Positions 7,122 through 8,985 of a stretch of 8,985 nucleotides of DNA are shown in pieces. Within the stretch, counting starts at the first letter, position 1. Each line of letters opens with the position of its first letter. The notes under the pieces were generated by a model that did not search any database, was not told where the DNA came from, and was given only the letters and a program-made list of their open reading frames with translations. Source of the DNA: Methanomicrobiales archaeon (lineage in GTDB: Archaea > Halobacteriota > Methanomicrobia > Methanomicrobiales > JACTUA01); the NCBI GenBank assembly GCA_028678815.1, contig JAJRCS010000060.1, positions 1 to 8,985 on the forward strand. Direction: 5' to 3'. The position numbers and the translations under genes are program-made.

Positions 7122-7208
7122 GGGAGGTTTCGTCAGAAACCGACCTTGAGCGACGAAGTCGCGAAGGGAGGGTTCGTCAGAAACCGACCTGGAGCGACGA
7201 AGTCGCGA
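7122..7208. repeat. Two-copy tandem repeat, 43-nt unit, 44-nt period, with internal hairpins
   Basis: Copies at 7122-7164 and 7166-7208 are identical at 41 of 43 positions; both differences are T to G. Each unit contains a stem-loop GCGAC-GAA-GTCGC (7150-7162 and 7194-7206). Copy 1 also has a perfect 6-bp hairpin GGTTTC-GTCA-GAAACC (7126-7141); in copy 2 one of the T-to-G changes breaks one pair of this stem. The two copies are joined by a single A at 7165. Confidence 0.9.
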
Positions 7209-7227
7209 GTTCGCCTGAAGGCTCATC

Positions 7228-7243
7228 GCACCCTGTTGGGTGC
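7228..7243. repeat. Perfect 6-bp stem-loop GCACCC-TGTT-GGGTGC
   Basis: Perfect 6-bp arms around a TGTT loop, 20 nt after the tandem repeat. It is one of several short hairpins in the same non-coding block. Confidence 0.75.
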
Positions 7244-7252
7244 TCTATCCTC

Positions 7253-7268
7253 GGGGATATGCATCCCC
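7253..7268. repeat. Perfect 6-bp stem-loop GGGGAT-ATGC-ATCCCC
   Basis: Perfect 6-bp arms around an ATGC loop, followed closely by a second inverted repeat GCCCC...GGGGC at 7275-7291. Confidence 0.75.
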
Positions 7269-7336
7269 TCCGATGCCCCCGCCGCTGGGGCGTCCCCATT
7301 GCGACAGGCCTTGACGTGGGATATCCAAGGACCTTG

Positions 7337-7356
7337 TATCGTTCCTTTCTACGATA
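7337..7356. repeat. 6-bp stem with 8-nt loop TATCGT...ACGATA
   Basis: Perfect 6-bp arms separated by the pyrimidine-only octamer TCCTTTCT. It is AT-richer than the other hairpins in the block. Confidence 0.65.
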
Positions 7357-7368
7357 AACCGTGAGATC

Positions 7369-7398
7369 GGCCAATCCCGGATCCGGAGAGGGATGGCC
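7369..7398. repeat. 9-bp stem with one bulged A, enclosing a 10-nt palindrome
   Basis: GGCC-A-ATCCC at 7369-7378 pairs with GGGATGGCC at 7390-7398, leaving one A bulged. CCGGATCCGG (7377-7386) is a perfect palindrome overlapping the inner edge and could compete with the longer stem. Confidence 0.7.
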
Positions 7399-7532
7399 GC
7401 GCCGGGGGGAGCAAGACTACGACGACAAAGAATCCCGGAAACCTCCTGCTCCATCACCTCAAGAAAACCGATCCATCCTCGTGGCGGTAGACGACGATAA
7501 CGAAGTATTCTGAGGAACCCGATCCCGGGTCT

Positions 7533-7937
7533 TCACCCGAACCAGTTTTTCTCCGGGGGAGGGGGGCCCCGGGGGATCACCCACCTCATTCCCCCGTGGT
7601 GGCCTTTCGCATCGCGCCGGTACCGGGGGATGACATGGAAGTGGACGTGCCTGACGGCCTGCCCGGCAGCGCTCCCCACGTTCACCCCGATGTTATACCC
7701 GTCGGGGTGATGCTCTTTTTCGATGATGGCCTTCACCTGCACGACCAGGTCGAGGAGCGCGGATCGCTCCTCCGGGGTCGTGTCGAAGAAGGAGGGGACG
7801 TGCCGGAAGGGGATGGCGAGCATGTGGCCCCTCGCCACGGGAAACCGGTCCCTCCGCACGTACGCGAGCTCGTTCCTGAGCACGATCTCCCCGGGAAGGG
7901 GATTGCAGAAGGGGCAGCCCGGCTCCGTCTCCGGCAC
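7533..7937 (-). CDS. HIT (histidine triad) family nucleotide-binding protein
   Basis: A 134-residue histidine-triad protein, a small cytosolic family that hydrolyses or transfers nucleotide phosphoramidates and related nucleotide substrates. The diagnostic HVHFHVIPR motif is at 97-105 with H97, H99 and H101. The N-terminal CPFC (C8, C11) is the zinc knuckle of Hint-like members. RFPVARGHMLAIPFRHV (31-47) and YNIGVNVGSAAGQAVRH (81-97) are also typical. The C-terminus is short, proline-rich and divergent (PRGPPPPEKNWFG). The start is GTG at 7937, preceded by AGGTGAT, a near-perfect anti-16S match 6 nt upstream. An overlapping ATG frame (MMTECRRR...) shows no domain and is rejected. It lies 73 nt downstream of the small zinc-finger gene on the same strand. 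The exact substrate cannot be told. Confidence 0.95.
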   Translation of the reverse strand: MPETEPGCPFCNPLPGEIVLRNELAYVRRDRFPVARGHMLAIPFRHVPSFFDTTPEERSALLDLVVQVKAIIEKEHHPDGYNIGVNVGSAAGQAVRHVHFHVIPRYRRDAKGHHGGMRWVIPRGPPPPEKNWFG

Positions 7938-7964
7938 TCCGTCATCACCTGGTATCCACTCTCA

Positions 7965-7976
7965 GGGTGTGCACCC
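7965..7976. promoter_or_regulatory. Inverted repeat GGGTG-TG-CACCC upstream of the HIT gene
   Basis: Perfect 5-bp arms with a 2-nt centre, 28 nt before the HIT start codon and just downstream, in the HIT direction, of a T5 run on the minus strand (7981-7985). The position suits an operator near the transcript start, but no regulator can be named. Confidence 0.3.
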
Positions 7977-7980
7977 AGAA

Positions 7981-7985
7981 AAAGG
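7981..7985 (-). terminator. Oligo-T tract after the zinc-finger microprotein gene
   Basis: TTTTT on the minus strand, 25 nt past the stop of the 49-residue gene. Archaeal RNA polymerase often terminates at such T runs. It could instead act as a weak promoter element for the HIT gene. Confidence 0.35.
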
Positions 7986-8010
7986 TTGAGATCGGGTGTC
8001 CCCGGCTGGT

Positions 8011-8160
8011 TCAGAGCTGCTTTCCCTTCTTCGCCCTGCGGCTGCAGATGTGGGAGTCGTACTTCAGCTTCGCGTTGAAGGTGTCGAACTCGGCCCCGCA
8101 GACCGGGCAGGTCTTCCGGTAAACCTTGTGATAGGACTGCTTCTGTCTCTCGGAGAGCAT
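8011..8160 (-). CDS. 49-residue C2HC zinc-finger microprotein
   Basis: A very small basic protein with one probable zinc site: C18 and C21 (KTCPVCGAEFDTFNAKLKY) followed by H37 and C39 (DSHICSRR), a C-x2-C-x15-H-x-C pattern, then a Lys/Arg tail (RRAKKGKQL). Small single-finger proteins of this kind are common in archaea and are usually thought to bind nucleic acid or protein; no specific function is known for this one. The ATG at 8160 is chosen over an upstream ATG at 8295 because the extra 45 residues look like non-coding sequence and a TATA-like TTCATAAT (8201-8208, minus) predicts a start near 8180. The purine-rich leader holds GGGAG and GAGGG. It is followed by the HIT gene on the same strand. 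Confidence 0.75.
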   Translation of the reverse strand: MLSERQKQSYHKVYRKTCPVCGAEFDTFNAKLKYDSHICSRRAKKGKQL

Positions 8161-8200
8161 GTATCGTGTTCCCTCTTCTCCCAGATGTGGCGGCCGGAAG

Positions 8201-8208
8201 ATTATGAA
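8201..8208 (-). promoter_or_regulatory. TATA-like element of the zinc-finger microprotein gene
   Basis: TTCATAAT on the minus strand, about 45 nt before the ATG at 8160. It predicts a leader of about 20 nt containing the purine-rich GGGAGAAGAGGG. Confidence 0.4.
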
Positions 8209-8251
8209 GGTGTGGGTTCCGGAAGAGAGATGGAGAAGGTATACGAGGCCC

Positions 8252-8404
8252 TCAGTCCCGGTCCTCTGTTCCACGGGCAGGGGCTGCCTTCCCACGCGGG
8301 TAGAACCGGCGCCCGGTCTTCCTGCACTCCCGGTTCAGGTCGCTGAAGGTGCAGGTGTATCTCTCCCTGGCCGGGATGCGGGCGATCTGCCTGTTGCAGG
8401 AGCG
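8252..8404 (-). pseudogene. Coding-like stretch without an in-frame start (small Cys-containing protein)
   Basis: Ending in TGA at 8252-8254, about 48-50 codons read CNRQIARIPARERYTC, then TFSDLNRECRKTGRRFYPRG and a short basic/acidic tail. Codons are the kind this genome prefers (AAC, ATC, GAG, TAC, TTC, GAC, AAG), which is the main sign of real coding. Upstream in this frame there is no ATG, GTG or TTG close by; the next start is 300 nt away, through sequence antisense to the 98-residue gene. A GTG at 8407-8409 lies 21 nt after a clean TATAAAAAA box (8426-8434, minus) but is one base out of frame. This may be a gene broken by a small indel, a sequencing error, or a gene with an unusual start. 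I do not recognise the protein. Confidence 0.4.
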
Positions 8405-8424
8405 GACACCCCGGGCGACCCCCG

Positions 8425-8434
8425 GTTTTTTATA
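8425..8434. promoter_or_regulatory. Possible two-way TATA element
   Basis: GTTTTTTATA on the plus strand reads TATAAAAAAC on the minus strand. On the plus strand it would start a transcript near 8455 with a leader of about 58 nt to the ATG at 8513. On the minus strand it would start one near 8405, at the coding-like stretch ending at 8252. Either or both may be real; the minus-strand reading is the closer match to a TATA consensus. Confidence 0.45.
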
Positions 8435-8512
8435 GGAGGCCCGGGGAGTATTGACCGGGTGCCCTGCGGAGGAAGCCGAAAGCCGGTACAGCAGGGATCC
8501 CGGAGGAGACCG

Positions 8513-8809
8513 ATGCCCGAGAACCCCCTCGACCACCTGAAAGCCCTCATCGCGGAGTACACGGTCCTCACCTCCATCCCCGATATCGAGCGGTACCGGA
8601 GGATCACCATCCCGAAGGATGGCCGGTGCAGCTTCCGGGGCTGCACCGAGCCCATCGCCTGGGAGGATGCCCGGGGCGGGAACTTCCTCTGCGAAGGGCA
8701 CTACCAGGTCATGCGGAGGTGGATCGAGGAGGCACGGAGGGGCCTCCTCCCCGGCGGGCGCCCGGACCCGGTCTTCTCAGGCCGGCGGGAAGGCCCCGGT
8801 GAAGGGTGA
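8513..8809 (+). CDS. 98-residue probable zinc-binding protein, function unknown
   Basis: I do not recognise this family. The ATG at 8513 has a strong ribosome-binding site, GGAGGAG at 8502-8508, 4 nt upstream, and codon use fits the neighbours. Residues 1-37 are probably helical and charged (PLDHLKALIAEYTVL). A likely zinc site follows: C39 and C44 (GRCSFRGCTEPIAWED), then C60 and H63 (NFLCEGHYQVMRRWIEEA), a C-x4-C-x15-C-x2-H pattern. The last 20 residues are a Gly/Pro/Arg-rich tail. There is no membrane segment or signal peptide. The 58-nt leader is longer than others in this window. The open frame continues upstream to 8159, but that part lacks coding character. It is followed after 137 nt by an oxidoreductase gene in the same direction. 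Confidence 0.7.
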   Translation: MPENPLDHLKALIAEYTVLTSIPDIERYRRITIPKDGRCSFRGCTEPIAWEDARGGNFLCEGHYQVMRRWIEEARRGLLPGGRPDPVFSGRREGPGEG

Positions 8810-8888
8810 CGGCAGGGCGGTCCCCGGTCCAGCTCATGCACCCCTGACCCGGTTCCCGTTCTCCCCCTGCCGGGAAGGGACGGGAAGC

Positions 8889-8894
8889 ATTTTT
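8889..8894 (+). terminator. Oligo-T tract downstream of the 98-residue gene
   Basis: ATTTTT, about 80 nt after the stop at 8809 and before the next gene at 8947. It is a plausible archaeal terminator, but it could also be part of a weak promoter for the oxidoreductase. Confidence 0.3.
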
Positions 8895-8946
8895 CCGATA
8901 GGAGCGACAACCGTTTCAAAAGGGAACCTGGGGACGGGGGAGACGA

Positions 8947-8985
8947 GTGGAACCGCAGTACGACCTCATCATCATCGGGTCCGGG
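8947..8985 (+). CDS. N-terminus of an FAD/NAD-binding oxidoreductase (partial)
   Basis: Only 13 codons are visible before the right edge: M(GTG)EPQYDLIIIGSG. A short polar lead followed by a hydrophobic beta strand and the beginning of GxGxxG is the dinucleotide-binding start of Rossmann-type flavoproteins such as geranylgeranyl reductases, thioredoxin reductases or related oxidoreductases. Which one cannot be told. The GTG at 8947 is supported by a GGGGGAG ribosome-binding site at 8936-8942, 4 nt upstream. Confidence 0.65.
   Translation, partial: MEPQYDLIIIGSG

Larger units (their letters stand above)
7035..7532. other. Intergenic block with tandem repeat and many stem-loops, no convincing gene
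   Basis: Open frames here are short, match nothing I recognise and lack the strong G/C third-position bias of the neighbouring genes. GC is visibly lower than in the flanking genes. Inverted repeats that could fold: 7126-7141, 7150-7162, 7194-7206, 7228-7243, 7253-7268, 7275-7291, 7337-7356 and 7369-7398. A TATA-like TTATAG at 7073-7078 could start a plus-strand transcript near 7100, just before the repeats. Candidates are a structured RNA, a dispersed intergenic repeat family or remnants of an old insertion; the sequence alone does not decide. Confidence 0.6.

Noticed and set aside
7122..7208. CRISPR array
   Set aside because: The two units are joined by one base, with no unique spacers and no cas genes nearby; it is a plain tandem repeat.
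7050..7364. 104-residue open frame in the repeat block
   Set aside because: It runs straight through the tandem repeat and hairpins, has no ribosome-binding site worth the name, lacks the genome's third-position bias and matches nothing I recognise.
7035..7532. tRNA or other standard RNA gene in the long intergenic block
   Set aside because: GGTTC occurs near 7171, but no T-arm/acceptor pairing or cloverleaf can be built around it on either strand.
8159..8512. N-terminal extension of the 98-residue protein to 8159
   Set aside because: The extra 118 residues lack coding character, overlap a likely promoter, and the ATG at 8513 has an excellent ribosome-binding site.
8701..8919. 72-residue minus-strand open frame
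   Set aside because: It overlaps the 3' part of the 98-residue gene antisense, is Pro/Arg/Gly-rich, and has no promoter or domain.

Overview
The window looks like a slice of a GC-rich euryarchaeal chromosome, most likely a methanogen of the order Methanomicrobiales (Methanoculleus-like). The support is archaeal protein families (Hef helicase-nuclease, UPF0147, the Sjogren/scleroderma autoantigen zinc-ribbon family, archaeal-type GlyRS), archaeal TATA boxes 20-30 nt before likely transcript starts, and a strong G/C preference at third codon positions. The bacterial-type gyrA is also normal for this group. The genus is inferred from memory of such genomes and was not tested.

Layout. (1) 1-1475, small conserved genes: the 3' end of gyrA, a YjbQ/UPF0047 protein, a convergent UPF0147 gene, and divergently from it a zinc-ribbon autoantigen-p27-like gene. 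(2) 1466-5586, minus strand: a two-gene translation/repair operon, glyS then hef, joined by a 4-nt ATGA overlap. (3) 5712-7034, plus strand: a predicted helix-turn-helix regulator resembling haloarchaeal 'conditioned medium-induced protein 4', then a UPF0173 metallo-beta-lactamase-fold hydrolase with an apparently leaderless promoter. (4) 7035-7532: about 500 bases with no convincing gene and visibly lower GC, holding a 44-nt-period tandem repeat and a series of short stem-loops. (5) 7533-8985: a HIT-family protein and a 49-residue C2HC zinc-finger microprotein on the minus strand, a coding-like minus-strand stretch without a start codon, a 98-residue probable zinc-binding protein on the plus strand, and the first codons of an FAD/NAD-binding oxidoreductase at the right edge.

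Most of the window is housekeeping and I do not see a complete new defence or mobile system. The parts most worth a second look are the hairpin-rich non-coding block at 7122-7398, a PCNA-binding-like motif in the disordered linker of Hef, the start-less coding-like frame beside a two-way TATA element near 8430, and the gyrA tail that reads through an 8-C run into the next gene's promoter.
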